Source: Mycolicibacterium confluentis
GTDB lineage: Bacteria; Actinomycetota; Actinomycetes; Mycobacteriales; Mycobacteriaceae
Assembly (NCBI RefSeq): GCF_010729895.1
Contig: NZ_AP022612.1
Location: 2,604,001-2,668,000 of the forward strand
DNA length: 64,000 bases
Direction: 5' to 3'
How positions within the stretch are numbered: position 1 is the stretch's first letter; each line of letters starts with the position of its first letter. The position numbers and the translations under genes were made by a program. Shown here piece after piece: positions 43,533-54,549 of the stretch. The notes below the pieces were generated by a model. It ran no database searches. It saw only the letters and a list, made by a program, of their open reading frames with translations, and was not told the DNA's origin.

Positions 43533-44702
43533 TCAGCGACGCCCAGCGCGCAACACCCACGGCAACGCCGTCAGAGCCACGGCCTGAATGAGTACCACCG
43601 CGATCACCACCGCAGTCACCGACCGCTGGTACAACAGACCCGTCAGCACCCCGCCGCCGGCCAGAGCCGTACCGACCACCGCGGCGTAAACGCCGTAGGC
43701 CGTGGCCCGCCTCGGTGACGGCACCAGATCGGCGACCACCGCGCGCAGTGTCGAATCCTGGATTCCGACCGCGGCGCCCCACGCCACCGCACCGGCGATC
43801 ACCAGCCGCAGGTCGGTGCTGAACCCCAATGCAGGCACGGCGGCGGCCAACAGGGGCAACACCGCCAGCACCCGGCCCCCGACCCGGTCATAGGTCCACC
43901 CCGTAATGAGTGCCGCCACCGCTGCGGCCGCCATCGCCGCGGCGTAGATGACCGGAACCCACCCCGCGCTGACTATGCCGCGCGAGACCTGGTGAAAGGA
44001 CAGCACCGCGAACGTGGTGAACCCCAGCATGGTCGCCGCCGAGAACCCCGAATACACCCAGAATGACGACGAAAACCGTGGTGCGGGAGATGATTCGACG
44101 TCCACGCCTGACGCCGCAGCCTCATAGCGGGCCGGTTCCGGGACACGGGCGCGCAGCCACAGCAGCAGGGCGATCGCCGCCACGCCCGGAATCGCCAGCA
44201 ACGCCATCGTCGGCCCGTACGCCCCGCCGAACACCACCAGCAGGCCTGCCACCGCGAGCGGCCCGGCCAGCGCCCCAACCTGGTCGAGCGCCTTGTGCAC
44301 CGCGAACCCGCGACCCCGTCCGGTGACCGCGGCGGCATGCGAGAGCAGCGTGTCCTTGGCAGGACTGCGCACGGCCTTACCGACACGCTCGGCGATGATC
44401 AGCGCACCGGCCACCCACAACACGCCCGCGATCCCAAGGAACGGCACGGTGCACACCGTGAGCAGGTAACCCCCTATGGCCCACGCCCAGAATCGGCCCG
44501 TGCGGTCGGTCAACGGCCCCGACGCCAGGCGCAGGATCAGCGCGGCGGCCTCCCCCACACCGCTGATGAGGCCGACGACCGCGGCCGTCGCGCCCAGCGA
44601 TGCCAGCAGAGGACCGGTGATCGACCGGGCGCCCTCGTAGACGACGTCGGCCAGCAGGCTCACGACACCGAAGGTGGCGACGAACCGCCACGCACTCAGC
44701 AT
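43533..44702 (-). CDS. MFS transporter
   Basis: A 389-residue permease with about eleven to twelve hydrophobic helices in two halves separated by a polar loop near residues 180-210. Conserved pieces include the GPLTDRTGRFWAW loop after helix 2 (the MFS A-motif position) and ERVGKAVRSPAKDTLLSH. Substrate unknown; drug or metabolite efflux is possible. It starts 7 nt after the dnaE1 stop, so it is probably cotranscribed with the replicative polymerase gene. Confidence 0.82.
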   Translation of the reverse strand: MLSAWRFVATFGVVSLLADVVYEGARSITGPLLASLGATAAVVGLISGVGEAAALILRLASGPLTDRTGRFWAWAIGGYLLTVCTVPFLGIAGVLWVAGALIIAERVGKAVRSPAKDTLLSHAAAVTGRGRGFAVHKALDQVGALAGPLAVAGLLVVFGGAYGPTMALLAIPGVAAIALLLWLRARVPEPARYEAAASGVDVESSPAPRFSSSFWVYSGFSAATMLGFTTFAVLSFHQVSRGIVSAGWVPVIYAAAMAAAAVAALITGWTYDRVGGRVLAVLPLLAAAVPALGFSTDLRLVIAGAVAWGAAVGIQDSTLRAVVADLVPSPRRATAYGVYAAVVGTALAGGGVLTGLLYQRSVTAVVIAVVLIQAVALTALPWVLRAGRR

Positions 44703-44709
44703 CGGGCGG

Positions 44710-47700
44710 CTAACCGCCGAGGCAGCCCGGGCCCAGCAGGGCCTTCAGATCACCCATCAGCGCCGAGGACGGCGTAACACGCAGGGACTGGTCCAACTCC
44801 AGCGTGGTGATGCGCTCACCGCTGATCAACCGCAGGTGCACCTGTGAGGTCCCGGGATGCCGGGCCAGCACCTGCTTGAGCGCGGTGACCTTGTCCATGG
44901 TGCACTGCCGGGTGGGCAGGCTGACCGCCAGCGGACGGTCGGGCTGGGCGCTGGAGAAGTCGGGCACCACGAGGTCGTGCACGATCAGCGAGCGACGGTC
45001 ATCGCGCACGGCCACCTTGGCCTTGAGGATCACCACGGTGTCGTCCGCCACGTCCGCGCCGTACACCGAATAGGTCTGTGGGAAGAACAGCACCTCGATA
45101 CCACCACTGAGGTCCTCGAGTTGCGCTGAGGCCCAAGGGAGTCCGTTCTTGTTCACGCGCCGGTTGACCGAGGCGAGGATGCCACCGACCTGCACCTGGG
45201 CGTCGTGGGCGACGTCGCCGTCGAGGATGGCCGGGATCTGGGTGTCGACCTGGTTGGCCAGCAGGTGCGCGACTCCATCGAGGGGATGCCCCGACACATA
45301 GAGGCCGAGCATCTCGCGCTCCAGCGCGAGTTTGTGCTTGTCGTCCCACTCCTCGTCGGGCACCTTGATGGTGAAAACCGAATCCGTGCCGCCGCTCTCG
45401 TCAGCGCCGCCGAAGAGGTCGAACTGGCCCATGGCCTCGGCCTTCTTGGTGCCCAGCACCGAGTCGACGGCGTCGGTGTGCACCAGGAACAAACCCTTGC
45501 GTGCGTGCTTGAGCGAATCGAACGCGCCCGCCTTGATCAGCGACTCGGTGACCTTCTTGTTGCAGGCCGCGACGTCGATCTTGTTCAGGTAGTCCGAGAA
45601 GTCGGTGAAATTGCCCTTCTGCTTTCGGGTTTCGATCAGCGAGGCCACGACGTTGGCGCCCACGTTGCGGACCGCGCCGAGGCCGAACCGGATGTCCTCA
45701 CCGACCGAGGCGAAGTTCTGCACCGACTCGTTGACGTCGGGCGGCAGCACGGTGATGCCGAGGCGACGGCAGTCGGACAGGTAGACCGCGGCTTTGTCCT
45801 TGTCGTCACCGACGGACGTCAACAGGCCGGCCATGTACTCCGAGGGGTAGTTGGCCTTCAGGTACGCCGTCCAATACGACACCAGGCCGTAGCCCGCCGC
45901 GTGCGACTTGTTGAACGCGTATCCGGCGAACGGGAGGATCGTGTCCCACAGCGCCTTGACGGCCTTCTCGGAGAAGCCGTTGGCGGTCATGCCCTCGTAG
46001 AAACCCTTGTACTCGGCCTCCAGCACCTCAAGCTTCTTCTTGCCCATGGCCTTTCGAAGCGCATCGGCCTTACCCATGGTGTAGGAGGCGACCTTCTGGG
46101 CGATGAACATGATCTGCTCTTGGTAGACGATCAGGCCGTAGGTCTCCGACAGGATGTCCTTGAGCGGTTCTTCGAGCTCAGGATGGATCGGCTTGATCGG
46201 CTGCCGGCCGTTCTTGCGGTCGGCGTAGTCGTTGTGGGCGTTCATGCCCATCGGACCGGGCCGGTACAGCGCCAGCACCGCGACGATGTCGTTGAACTCG
46301 GTGGGCTGCATTCGGCGCAGCAGGTCACGCATCGGCCCGCCGTCCAGCTGGAACACGCCGAGGGTGTCACCGCGGGAGAGCAGTTCGTAGGTCGCCGGAT
46401 CGTCGAACGGCACTGCGTCCAGGTCGAGTTCAATGCCGCGGTTGGCCTTGATGTTCTCGAGCGCGTCCCCCATGATCGTGAGGTTTCGCAGGCCCAGGAA
46501 GTCCATCTTCAGCAGGCCGATGGCCTCACACGACGGGTAGTCCCACCCGGTGATGATCGCGCCGTCCTGGGGACGCTTCCACAACGGGATCGCGTCGATC
46601 AGCGGTTCGGAGCTCATGATGACCGCGCAGGCGTGCACGCCCGCGTTGCGCACCAGACCCTCCAGGCCGCGCGCGGTCTCGTAGATGGTCCGGACATCCG
46701 GATCGGTGTCGATCAGACCGCGGACCTCGGCGGCCTCCTTGTACCGCTCGTGGTTCGGGTCGGTGATGCCCGACAGCGGAATGTCCTTCGCCATGATCGG
46801 CGGGGGCAGTGCCTTGGTGATCCGGTCGGCGATCGCGAAGCCAGGCTGCCCGTAGTGCACGCGGGCCGAATCCTTCAGAGCCGCTTTGGTCTTGATGGTG
46901 CCGAAGGTGATGACCTGTGCGACCCGGTCACTGCCCCACTTCTCGGCGGCATACCGCACCATCTCGCCGCGACGACGGTCGTCGAAGTCGATGTCGATAT
47001 CGGGCGCGGACGGGCGTTCGGGGTTGAGGAAGCGCTCGAAGAGCAGGCCGTGCGGAATCGGGTCGATGTTGGTGATGCCCAGTGCGTACGCCACGAGTGA
47101 TCCCGCAGCCGAACCACGGCCCGGGCCCACCCGGATGTCGATGGACTTCGCGTAGTTGATCAGGTCGGCGACGATCAGGAAGTACGCCGGGAAGCCCTTG
47201 CCGCAGATGACGTCGATCTCGTACTCAGCCCGATCGGTGTACTCCTGCGGCACATTGTCGGGGAACCGCCGCTGCAGGCCCGCACGCACCTCATGCCGCA
47301 GCCACGACCCCTGGTCGTGGCCCTCCGGCACGGGGAAGATCGGCATCCGGTCGACGGGCGCCCACACCTCGTCGTACGGCGTGACGCGCTCGGCGATCAG
47401 CAGCGTGGAGTCACACGCACCCGGCACCTCGTCGTCCCAGATCGCCCGCATCTCGGCGGCGGACTTCAGGTAGTAGCCGTCACCGTCGAACTTGAATCGG
47501 TTGGGATCCGAGAGCGTCTTGCCGGTCTGGATGCACAGCAGCGCCTCGTGGTTGTGCGAATGCTCACGTGTGACGTAGTGGCAGTCGTTGGTGGCCAGCG
47601 GCGGAATGCCGAGCTTGCGGCCGATCTCGAGCAGCCCTTCACGAACCCGCCGCTCAATGGACAGCCCATGGTCCATCAGTTCGAGGAAGAAGTTCTCCGG

Positions 47701-48249
47701 GCCGAAGATCTCCCGCCACTTGGCGGCGGCCTCCAGGGCCTCCTGCGTATGGCCCAGTCGGAGCCGGGTCTGCACCTCACCGGAGGGGCATCCCGTGGTG
47801 GCGATGATGCCCTCGGCATTCTCGGCGATGATCTCGGCGTCCATGCGGGGCCACTTGCCGAGCTGGCCCTCGAACGACGCGAGCGACGACAGCTTGAACA
47901 GGTTGCGCAGACCGGTCGCGTTCTGCGCGACCATCGTCATGTGCAGATAGGCGCCGCTGGCCGACACGTCGTCGGCCTTCTGGCTGGGGTCGCCCCACGT
48001 GATGCGGCGGGTGTCGAACCGCGACGCGGGCGCGATGTAGGCCTCGACCCCGATGATCGGCGTGATGCCGGCGCTCTTGGCCTCGTTGTAGAACTGGCTG
48101 GCGCCGAACATGTTGCCGTGGTCGGTCATGCCGATGGCCGACATCTCCAGGCGGGTGGCCTCGGCCAGCATGGGCTTGATCTTGGCGGCACCGTCCAGCA
48201 TCGAATACTCGGTGTGGTTGTGCAGGTGAACAAAGCCGCGATTACCCAT
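44710..48249 (-). CDS. dnaE1: Replicative DNA polymerase III alpha subunit
   Basis: The 1179-residue chromosomal replicase. The N-terminal PHP domain keeps the metal ligands of the intrinsic 3'-5' exonuclease ([40 protein letters not shown]), so proofreading should be active. The polymerase catalytic Asp are in PDIDIDFDD with [18 protein letters not shown] split over the palm, and an OB-fold follows near residues 1000-1090 ([18 protein letters not shown]). The ATG at 48249 lies 9 nt after TAGACT. The gene precedes the MFS gene. Confidence 0.97.
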   Translation of the reverse strand: MGNRGFVHLHNHTEYSMLDGAAKIKPMLAEATRLEMSAIGMTDHGNMFGASQFYNEAKSAGITPIIGVEAYIAPASRFDTRRITWGDPSQKADDVSASGAYLHMTMVAQNATGLRNLFKLSSLASFEGQLGKWPRMDAEIIAENAEGIIATTGCPSGEVQTRLRLGHTQEALEAAAKWREIFGPENFFLELMDHGLSIERRVREGLLEIGRKLGIPPLATNDCHYVTREHSHNHEALLCIQTGKTLSDPNRFKFDGDGYYLKSAAEMRAIWDDEVPGACDSTLLIAERVTPYDEVWAPVDRMPIFPVPEGHDQGSWLRHEVRAGLQRRFPDNVPQEYTDRAEYEIDVICGKGFPAYFLIVADLINYAKSIDIRVGPGRGSAAGSLVAYALGITNIDPIPHGLLFERFLNPERPSAPDIDIDFDDRRRGEMVRYAAEKWGSDRVAQVITFGTIKTKAALKDSARVHYGQPGFAIADRITKALPPPIMAKDIPLSGITDPNHERYKEAAEVRGLIDTDPDVRTIYETARGLEGLVRNAGVHACAVIMSSEPLIDAIPLWKRPQDGAIITGWDYPSCEAIGLLKMDFLGLRNLTIMGDALENIKANRGIELDLDAVPFDDPATYELLSRGDTLGVFQLDGGPMRDLLRRMQPTEFNDIVAVLALYRPGPMGMNAHNDYADRKNGRQPIKPIHPELEEPLKDILSETYGLIVYQEQIMFIAQKVASYTMGKADALRKAMGKKKLEVLEAEYKGFYEGMTANGFSEKAVKALWDTILPFAGYAFNKSHAAGYGLVSYWTAYLKANYPSEYMAGLLTSVGDDKDKAAVYLSDCRRLGITVLPPDVNESVQNFASVGEDIRFGLGAVRNVGANVVASLIETRKQKGNFTDFSDYLNKIDVAACNKKVTESLIKAGAFDSLKHARKGLFLVHTDAVDSVLGTKKAEAMGQFDLFGGADESGGTDSVFTIKVPDEEWDDKHKLALEREMLGLYVSGHPLDGVAHLLANQVDTQIPAILDGDVAHDAQVQVGGILASVNRRVNKNGLPWASAQLEDLSGGIEVLFFPQTYSVYGADVADDTVVILKAKVAVRDDRRSLIVHDLVVPDFSSAQPDRPLAVSLPTRQCTMDKVTALKQVLARHPGTSQVHLRLISGERITTLELDQSLRVTPSSALMGDLKALLGPGCLGG

Positions 48250-48311
48250 AGGCCCGTCAGTCTAGAACCCCCATCCGACACCGCCCGGGTGACTCGCGGA
48301 CGGTGCTGGGT

Positions 48312-48357
48312 GTCTCGGCGTGCCGCCCGGCGTGTCGTCGCCGGGCGGGTCCGAGAC
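48312..48357. terminator. Strong two-tier hairpin upstream of dnaE1
   Basis: GTCTCGG (48312-48318) pairs with CCGAGAC (48351-48357). Inside, CCGCCCGGCG (48323-48332) pairs perfectly with CGCCGGGCGG (48339-48348) around a 6-nt loop. It lies just after the stop of the SecD-head-like gene and before dnaE1 on the same strand, so it probably ends the upstream transcript. There is no T-run after it. Confidence 0.7.
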
Positions 48358-48364
48358 GCGGTTT

Positions 48365-48973
48365 TCAGGCCTCGTCGCGCAGCAGGCGCGCCATCCCCTC
48401 GGACTCCTCGGCGGTCATCTCACCGGACAGCTGGAGCGTGTCACCGTCGAGGCGCTGGCCGATCGACGGAGCCGACACGACGACCCCGCCGCGCACGAAC
48501 GCGACCTGCTTGCCGATGTTGGCCGCGGTGAAGTCGGAGAACGTCTGCGCCGACTCCGGTGTCAGGGCGACCTGCACGTAGTAGGAGTTGTTCAGCGGCG
48601 ACAACAGCGCCTCGGCCTGGGTCAGTTGAAGCTGCACCGCCTCGGCACTGAGTGTGAACAGCGCCGTCTTCTCGATGTCACACAACTGCACGGTCTCGGT
48701 CGGCGGACCCACCATCCCCTGCGGACACTCCTCAGGTGTGGTCATCACGGCCTTGACCACCGGACGCACGGTCAGCGGTTTGATCGACGGCCCGGCAGGC
48801 GTGGGCACCGCGGCGACCTCAGAACCCGAGGCGGACTCCGGTGAGCCGAATCCCTGCTGGATCAGCGCGGCTGAGAGGGGCACGATCATGGTCAGCCCGA
48901 CCAGTGCCGCGGTCACCGCAATCCAGCGCCTGCGGCGATTGCGTGCCGCCTCGCGGCCCGCTGGGTCCGTCAT
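48365..48973 (-). CDS. Membrane-anchored SecD-P1-head-like protein
   Basis: A 202-residue protein: basic N-terminus, one helix (about 16-40), a linker, then an outer domain. The last 75 residues (YYVQVALTPESAQTFSDFT, GKQVAFVRGGVVVSAPSIG and LSGEMTAEESEGMARLLR, as separate blocks) match the P1 head subdomain of SecD. The translocase helices are missing, so this is not SecD. Two Cys (EECPQG, QLCDIE) may pair. ATG at 48973 follows AAAGGTG. Function unknown; a chaperone-like export role is inference. Confidence 0.72.
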   Translation of the reverse strand: MTDPAGREAARNRRRRWIAVTAALVGLTMIVPLSAALIQQGFGSPESASGSEVAAVPTPAGPSIKPLTVRPVVKAVMTTPEECPQGMVGPPTETVQLCDIEKTALFTLSAEAVQLQLTQAEALLSPLNNSYYVQVALTPESAQTFSDFTAANIGKQVAFVRGGVVVSAPSIGQRLDGDTLQLSGEMTAEESEGMARLLRDEA

Positions 48974-49061
48974 CTGTTCACCTTTCGCATTCGCACCGCC
49001 CGTGGGCTGACGAAAATCTGGTGCCGAGCACACCATGGTCGCTGCCGGACAATAACTCAGC

Positions 49062-49418
49062 ATGAAGCTGCTCTGGGCGGGACTCTTCGCCGTCACCCTC
49101 GCCGTCGCCGGAATCGGGGTGCTGCGGACCGCGCTCGACCTCCGCACCGGAGAAGTCGTGGAGCGTTCGTGTGGCCCCGCGCCGCTCGCCGAATACTGCG
49201 TCGAACGCCGAGTGCTGTCGGCCATTCCGCTGCTGCGTGAGGAACGTCGCACGGTCGAGGTGCACAGCGCGCGCAATCCCGCCCGCAACCTGTACCTGCC
49301 CGACCCGTTCCTCTCAGCGGTCACCATCACGTGGAGTCCCCTGCGAGTCACCCTCACCGACGAACTCGGCTACTCCCTGGTGCTCGACGACGGTTATCTG
49401 CGCAGGCTCCACGACTGA
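49062..49418 (+). CDS. Small conserved exported or membrane-anchored protein
   Basis: A 118-residue protein with an N-terminal hydrophobic helix (about 3-25) and a compact polar domain with two Cys (RSCGPAP and EYCVERR). No function recognised. The ATG at 49062 lies 8 nt after GACAAT. Its last 105 nt overlap the 3' end of rarD on the other strand, so the two genes converge through a long overlap. Confidence 0.6.
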   Translation: MKLLWAGLFAVTLAVAGIGVLRTALDLRTGEVVERSCGPAPLAEYCVERRVLSAIPLLREERRTVEVHSARNPARNLYLPDPFLSAVTITWSPLRVTLTDELGYSLVLDDGYLRRLHD

Positions 49419-50309
49419 CGGCGCGCGGCGGGCACGCCGGACGGCGTCGGTGGTGAACACCGCCAGGGCCACCCAGATCAGGGCGAAGCCGACCCAGCGG
49501 GCGGTCGGCATGGGTTCGTGTCCGACCACCACACCCCACGTCATCTGCATGGCGGGATTCAAGTACATCAGCAGGCCGAGCGTCACCAGTGCCAGGCGCT
49601 GAGCCGCGGCCGCGAAGAACAGCAGAGGGATGGCGGTGAGTGGGCCCGCCAGAACCGTCAGGACGATGTGCCAGCCGCCGTTGGACAGGAACTGACCGGT
49701 GCCGGCCCACCCGAGGACGGCGAGGTACGCGATCGCGAACGGCGCCGCAAGCCCGGCCTCCACGCCGACGCTGACCCGGGGGTCGGTCGGGACGATCTTC
49801 TTGACCACGCCGTAAAGGCCGAACGAGAACGCCAGACCCAGCCCGATCCACGGCGGCGCACCGACCTCGACCACCAGCACCCCCACGGCGGCCACGGCGA
49901 TGACCAGGGCCACCATCTGCATCCGGTTGAGCCGCTCCCGGAAGAGCAGCATTCCCAACAGCACGCTGACCAGTGGGTTGATGAAGTATCCGAGCGCGGC
50001 GTCGACGACGTGGCCGTTGCTCACGGCATAGATGTAGATGACCCAGTTCATCGAGATCAGCGCCGAGGCGGCCGCAAGCAGCAGCCAGACTCGTCCACTG
50101 ATTCGACGCAGGTCGCCCAGTCGCCGGACCACCGCGAGGACGACCAGCATGAAGATCAGCGTCCAGACGATCCGGTGCGCCAGCACCTCGAACGCGCTGG
50201 CGGGCTTCAGCAGTGGAAAGAACGCCGGAAACAGGCCCCAGGTTCCGTAGGCGCCCAACCCGAAGAGCAGGCCGGCGCGCGAATTGCGCTGTGCTGCGTC
50301 CTGACTCAC
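49314..50309 (-). CDS. rarD: EamA-family transporter RarD
   Basis: A 331-residue permease with ten hydrophobic helices, two EamA units. Blocks [38 protein letters not shown] (given as NWVIYIYAV and [12 protein letters not shown]) and [16 protein letters not shown] are typical of RarD. Substrate unknown. The GTG at 50309 overlaps the rluD-like stop (GTGA). About 35 residues after the last helix form a polar tail that overlaps the opposite small gene. Confidence 0.85.
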   Translation of the reverse strand: MSQDAAQRNSRAGLLFGLGAYGTWGLFPAFFPLLKPASAFEVLAHRIVWTLIFMLVVLAVVRRLGDLRRISGRVWLLLAAASALISMNWVIYIYAVSNGHVVDAALGYFINPLVSVLLGMLLFRERLNRMQMVALVIAVAAVGVLVVEVGAPPWIGLGLAFSFGLYGVVKKIVPTDPRVSVGVEAGLAAPFAIAYLAVLGWAGTGQFLSNGGWHIVLTVLAGPLTAIPLLFFAAAAQRLALVTLGLLMYLNPAMQMTWGVVVGHEPMPTARWVGFALIWVALAVFTTDAVRRARRAPSVVEPAQITVVEHQGVAEFVGEGDSQGTPRDGDR

Positions 50310-51232
50310 TCTTGGTGGCGCAGCACGTCGAGCGCGTGCTGCAGGTCCGCAGGATAGGGGCTGGTGATCTCGATCCGCCGCCCGTCGGCGGGATGCGCGA
50401 ACGCCAGCGACCGCGCGTGCAGCCACTGTCGTTCCAGCCCAAGCTTTTTCGCGAGCGTCGGATCAGCACCGTAGGTCATGTCGCCACAGCACGGATGGTG
50501 CAACGCCGCGAAGTGCACGCGGATCTGATGGGTGCGACCCGTCTCGAGGTGCACGTCGAGCAGGCTGGCCGCCACGAACGCCTCGATGGTGTCGTAGTGC
50601 GTGATGCTGTGTCGCCCGTTCTCGGTGACCGCGAATTTCCAGTCGTGACCTCGGTGGCGGCCGATGGGCGCGTCGATGGTGCCGCTGGACGGGTCCGGAT
50701 GGCCCTGAACCAGGGCGTGGTACCGCTTGTCGACGGTGCGCTGCTTGAAGGCCCGCTTGAGGAGTGTGTAGGCGCGTTCGGACAGCGCCACCACCATGAC
50801 ACCCGAGGTGCCGACGTCCAGGCGGTGCACGATGCCCTGGCGCTCGTGGATACCCGACGTGCTGATCCGGTACCCGGCAGCCGCCAGGCCACCCAGCACG
50901 GTCGGGCCGTGCCAGCCGACTGTGGCGTGCGCCGCCACGCCGGGCGGTTTGTCGACCGCGACGATGTCATCGTCGGAGTAGAGGATCGACATGCCCTCGA
51001 TGTCCTCAGGCGTGTTGGTCGGGGGCGCGGGCGGTTCAGGCAGCCGGACCTCGAGCCAGGCGCCCGCGGCTAGCCGATCGGACTTGCCCGCCGGGACGCC
51101 GTCGATGTCGACCCCGCCGTCCTCGGCCAGCGCCGCGGCCGCGGTCCGGGACAGTCCCAGAAGCCGCGCCAGGCCGGCGTCGACCCTCATGCCCGCCAGT
51201 CCCTCTGGGACCGGCATCGACCGGTCGGCCAT
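50306..51232 (-). CDS. RluD-type 23S rRNA pseudouridine synthase
   Basis: A 308-residue enzyme that isomerises uridines in large-subunit rRNA. An N-terminal S4 RNA-binding domain (about 15-70, LDVRLARLL-type helix) precedes the catalytic domain with HRLDVGTSG, which contains the catalytic Asp, and GRTHQIRVH. The start is either ATG at 51232 or GTG at 51235, both overlapping the lspA stop (GTGATG). It follows lspA as in many bacteria. Confidence 0.92.
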   Translation of the reverse strand: MADRSMPVPEGLAGMRVDAGLARLLGLSRTAAAALAEDGGVDIDGVPAGKSDRLAAGAWLEVRLPEPPAPPTNTPEDIEGMSILYSDDDIVAVDKPPGVAAHATVGWHGPTVLGGLAAAGYRISTSGIHERQGIVHRLDVGTSGVMVVALSERAYTLLKRAFKQRTVDKRYHALVQGHPDPSSGTIDAPIGRHRGHDWKFAVTENGRHSITHYDTIEAFVAASLLDVHLETGRTHQIRVHFAALHHPCCGDMTYGADPTLAKKLGLERQWLHARSLAFAHPADGRRIEITSPYPADLQHALDVLRHQE

Positions 51233-51897
51233 CACTGCTCGGTATCGGACGTGGATTCGGCCGTCCGCCTGCCCGCCACGTCGTAGTCGAATCCGAAGAG
51301 CGACAACGTGACCAGCAGGATCGCCCCACCGACGACCGCCGGGTCAGCCACGTTGAACACCGGCCACCAGCCGATCTGCAGGAAGTCGACCACGTGTCCG
51401 CGAAGCGGGCCGGGTGAGCGCAGGAAGCGGTCCACGAGGTTGCCGAGCGCCCCGCCGAGGATCATGCCCAGGCCCAGCGCCCACCATGGCGACACGAGGC
51501 GTCGGCCCATCCAGATGATGCCGATCACGACGCCCGTGGCGACGAGCGTGAGCACCCAGGTGTAGCCCGTGGCCATCGAGAACGCCGCACCGGAGTTGCG
51601 CACCAGCGTCCACGTGACCGTGTCGCCGATGATCGAGACGGGCTGGCCGGGCGTCAGAAGGCGGACCGCGAGAACCTTGGTGACGACGTCGAGCAGCAGC
51701 ACCACCGCCGCGACGGACAGCAGCAGGCGCAGACGCCCCTGAGGCGCCGGGGCCGGTTCCGCGGCCGGCGTCACGGGGGTTTCGGCCGGGTCGCCGGTCG
51801 AGGCGGTGTCGGCCGGGGCGCCACCTGCGGCGTCCTCGATCACCTCGTCTGCCGCGGACGTCCCTGGTTCGACCGCGCCGGGAGATTCGTCAGTCAC
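51232..51897 (-). CDS. lspA: Lipoprotein signal peptidase II
   Basis: LspA removes signal peptides from diacylated prelipoproteins, acting after Lgt. The 221-residue protein has an N-terminal polar Ala/Pro/Glu-rich extension of about 60 residues and four helices. The two catalytic Asp are in GNLVDRF and [20 protein letters not shown] is the other conserved block. The GTG at 51897 is preceded by GGGGGA at very short distance. It is coupled to the pseudouridine synthase. Confidence 0.95.
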   Translation of the reverse strand: MTDESPGAVEPGTSAADEVIEDAAGGAPADTASTGDPAETPVTPAAEPAPAPQGRLRLLLSVAAVVLLLDVVTKVLAVRLLTPGQPVSIIGDTVTWTLVRNSGAAFSMATGYTWVLTLVATGVVIGIIWMGRRLVSPWWALGLGMILGGALGNLVDRFLRSPGPLRGHVVDFLQIGWWPVFNVADPAVVGGAILLVTLSLFGFDYDVAGRRTAESTSDTEQ

Positions 51898-51973
51898 TCC
51901 CCCATCATCCCTCAGTCGCGCGTCGATGCCGGACACCGCACCGTTGCACCAGATCACCAGGCATGATCTGGCC

Positions 51974-52876
51974 ATGACTCGGCTCGTCGTGATCACGACC
52001 GGCGGCACCATCGCCACCACCACCGGCGCCGACGGCGTCAAACGCCCCGCACACCGCGGAGCCGAGCTGTTGTCGCAGGTAAACCCCCATGTTGACCTGA
52101 CGGTGGTGGACCTGCTGTCGAAAGACAGTTCCGAGCTCACGCCCGCGGACTGGGACGCCATCGGCGAGTCCGTCGCCGAGGCCGCGGCCAGCGCGGACGG
52201 AGTTGTGGTGACGCACGGCACCGACACACTTGAGGAGACCGCGCTGTGGTGTGAGCTCACCTATGACGGCGCACCCCCGGTCGTGCTCACCGGCGCGATG
52301 TACAGCGCGGACTCACCGGAGGCCGACGGTCCGGCCAACCTGCGCCACGCGCTGACGGTGGCGGCCGACCCTGCCGCGCGGGGCGCGGGCGTGCTGGTGG
52401 CGTTTGCGGGGCGACTGCTGGCACCACGCGGGTTGTACAAGGCGGGCTCGGGGTTCGTCGGCGACGCGGTGTCGCTGCCGACCGACCGGGCCCGGCCGTT
52501 CCTGGGTGCGGTGTCCGCGGCGGCGGCACCGCGGGTGGACATCGTCGGGGCCTATCCGGGAGCCGACGGCGCGGCGATCGACGCGTGCGTGGCCGCGGGT
52601 GCTCACGCGGTGGTACTGGAGGCGCTGGGATCTGGCAACGCCGGAGAGGCGATCGTGGCCGCGGTGCGACGGCACTGTGCCTCGGGCGTCCTGGTCGCGG
52701 TCTCGACCAGAGTGCCCGGCGGGAACGTCAGCCCCGGATACGGTCCCGGCGCCGCCCTGGTGGATGCCGGGGCACTGGTGGTGCCGACGCTGCGCCCGTC
52801 GCAGGCTCGGGTGCTGCTGATGGCCGCACTCACCGCGGGCGCCCCCGTCCCGCAGGTGCTCGCGCGGTGGGGTTGA
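51974..52876 (+). CDS. ansA: L-asparaginase
   Basis: A 300-residue type I/II asparaginase releasing ammonia from asparagine. The first catalytic Thr is in TTGGTIAT and the second in [10 protein letters not shown], followed by the Lys-containing region expected later in the fold. No signal peptide, so cytoplasmic. The ATG at 51974 starts the homology ([12 protein letters not shown]). It diverges from lspA and ends 3 nt before the dinB stop. Confidence 0.93.
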   Translation: MTRLVVITTGGTIATTTGADGVKRPAHRGAELLSQVNPHVDLTVVDLLSKDSSELTPADWDAIGESVAEAAASADGVVVTHGTDTLEETALWCELTYDGAPPVVLTGAMYSADSPEADGPANLRHALTVAADPAARGAGVLVAFAGRLLAPRGLYKAGSGFVGDAVSLPTDRARPFLGAVSAAAAPRVDIVGAYPGADGAAIDACVAAGAHAVVLEALGSGNAGEAIVAAVRRHCASGVLVAVSTRVPGGNVSPGYGPGAALVDAGALVVPTLRPSQARVLLMAALTAGAPVPQVLARWG

Positions 52877-52879
52877 CGC

Positions 52880-54241
52880 TCACTGGTCGTGGTCGTCGCC
52901 CGAGCGGTCGAGGAAGTCCGGCCAGTCCAGGCTGTCGACCGGGTCGGCCCGAACCACCTCGGGATCGTCCACCGCGAAATTGCGGACCAGGCCCGGCCCG
53001 CTGGATCTGGTCTCGAACCTCACGGTCATGACGCCGTGTCCGGCGCCCTGTACCCAGCCGTGGCCGAACTCCGGGTGACGCACGTCGTCACCGATGCGCC
53101 AACCGTCGACCTGCGGTTCGGGTGCCGCGTCGGGTGCGCGGGCGGCGCCCATCTCGGTCTGCTGCTGCTCCAGCTCCGGAAACAGGGACTCCTGACGCAC
53201 ATCTGACAGACCCGAAAAGCCCACTCCCAGAAGGCGAATGGGGCCGACATCGATCGGGTCGAGCAGCAGCCGGCGCGCGGTCGCGCCCAGGGTCGCGGCG
53301 TCGGCGGTCGCGTACGGCAGGGTCGCCGATCGCGTCAGGGTGGACATATCGGCCTTCTTGAGCTTGACCGTCACGGTGCGCGCACCCCGGCCGTCGCGCT
53401 GCAGACGTCGATGCGCGTGTTCGGCGATTGGCCCGGTGGCCTCGATCAACTGGGCCAGGGTGGTCAGGTCGGCCGCGAACGTCGACTCGGCGCTGATCTG
53501 CTTGGCCTCGGCCCGTTCGGCCACCGGCCGATCGTCGATCCCCTGCGCCAGCCGATGCAGCGCGGGCCCGATCGTGGCGCCCAGGATGCTGGCCACCTCG
53601 GTGTCGTCCAGTGCCGCCAGCTCGCCCACGGTCTCGATGCCGAGCCGGTGCAGCTTCTCCTCGGCCACCGGCCCGATGCCCCACAGCTTGCGCACCGGCA
53701 GACCGTCGAGCAGCGTCCGCTCCTCACTTCGGCGCACCACCCGCACGCCGTCGGGTTTGGCCAGTCCCGAGGCGATCTTTGCGATCTGCTTGCCCGATCC
53801 TGCCCCGACCGACGCGATCAGACCGGTCTCGTCGAGGACACGCCGCCGCAGCCGCTCACAGAACTGCTCGACGTCGTCACCGTCGGCGCCCGCGAGTTCG
53901 ACCGGCTCGCCGAACGCCTCGTCGAACGACAGCTGTTCGAGCACCGGAACGACCGCGCGGATGGTGTCGAAGACCCGTCGACTGGCCACCGAGTACACCG
54001 CGCCGCGCGGTGGCAGCACGACCGCCCCGACCCCGACCTGGCGACGCGCCTGATGCATCGGCATGGCCGAGTGCGCCCCGTAGACGCGGGCCTCGTAGCT
54101 GGCACCCGCGACCACGCCCCGGCCGCCGAGCCCGCCGACCAGCACTGGGCGGCCACGCAGCGTGGGCCTGGTGAGCTGCTCAACGGACGCGAAGAACGCA
54201 TCCATGTCGAGGTGCAGCACCCAACGGGCCGAGGAATCCAC
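52880..54241 (-). CDS. dinB: DNA polymerase IV with C-terminal Tudor-like extension
   Basis: A Y-family translesion polymerase of 453 residues. Catalytic carboxylates are in [12 protein letters not shown] and LSFDEAF; a little-finger domain follows. A beta-clamp-binding motif QESLFPE is near residue 358. After a short linker the C-terminus (about 385-430: [16 protein letters not shown] then MTVRFETR) resembles the Tudor-like fold at the end of PcrA/UvrD helicases. This corresponds to DinX/DinB1 of M. tuberculosis. The start at 54241 is GTG (GTG-GAT-TCC). Confidence 0.9.
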   Translation of the reverse strand: MDSSARWVLHLDMDAFFASVEQLTRPTLRGRPVLVGGLGGRGVVAGASYEARVYGAHSAMPMHQARRQVGVGAVVLPPRGAVYSVASRRVFDTIRAVVPVLEQLSFDEAFGEPVELAGADGDDVEQFCERLRRRVLDETGLIASVGAGSGKQIAKIASGLAKPDGVRVVRRSEERTLLDGLPVRKLWGIGPVAEEKLHRLGIETVGELAALDDTEVASILGATIGPALHRLAQGIDDRPVAERAEAKQISAESTFAADLTTLAQLIEATGPIAEHAHRRLQRDGRGARTVTVKLKKADMSTLTRSATLPYATADAATLGATARRLLLDPIDVGPIRLLGVGFSGLSDVRQESLFPELEQQQTEMGAARAPDAAPEPQVDGWRIGDDVRHPEFGHGWVQGAGHGVMTVRFETRSSGPGLVRNFAVDDPEVVRADPVDSLDWPDFLDRSGDDHDQ

Positions 54242-54259
54242 GTGCCGATGCTAGGTCGT

Positions 54260-54265
54260 TAGGCT
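54260..54265 (+). promoter_or_regulatory. -10 element of the S4-domain gene
   Basis: TAGGCT ends 6 nt before the ATG at 54272, so the transcript is probably leaderless. No clear -35 hexamer is visible. It lies between dinB and the S4 gene, which diverge. Confidence 0.45.
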
Positions 54266-54271
54266 GACGCC

Positions 54272-54514
54272 ATGAGCCAACAGGCCGGTCCCGCCAGCGG
54301 ATTCCCCGACGTGCCGATCCGTGACGAGTCGATCAGGCTGGGCCAGTTCCTGAAACTGGCCAACCTGATCGACACCGGGGCCGACGCCAAGGTCGTGATC
54401 GCCAACGGTGGCGTCACCGTCAACGGCGAGGTCGAGCAGCGGCGCGGCAGGCAACTGCATGTCGGTGACGTCGTGGTGCACGGCGACTCGGGCGCGCGTG
54501 TGGCCGTCGGATAA
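54272..54514 (+). CDS. S4-domain RNA-binding protein
   Basis: An 80-residue protein consisting almost only of an S4 fold: IRLGQFLKLANLIDTGADAK split at LANL, then VTVNGEVEQRRGRQLHVGD. Relatives of the YaaA/RlbA type bind structured RNA or ribosomes. It converges with ileS, whose 3' end is 35 nt away; a small CCCC-GCA-GGGG hairpin lies between them. Confidence 0.85.
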   Translation: MSQQAGPASGFPDVPIRDESIRLGQFLKLANLIDTGADAKVVIANGGVTVNGEVEQRRGRQLHVGDVVVHGDSGARVAVG

Positions 54515-54549
54515 CCCCGCAGGGGGACCCGAGCAGCACTGGCGCGCCG

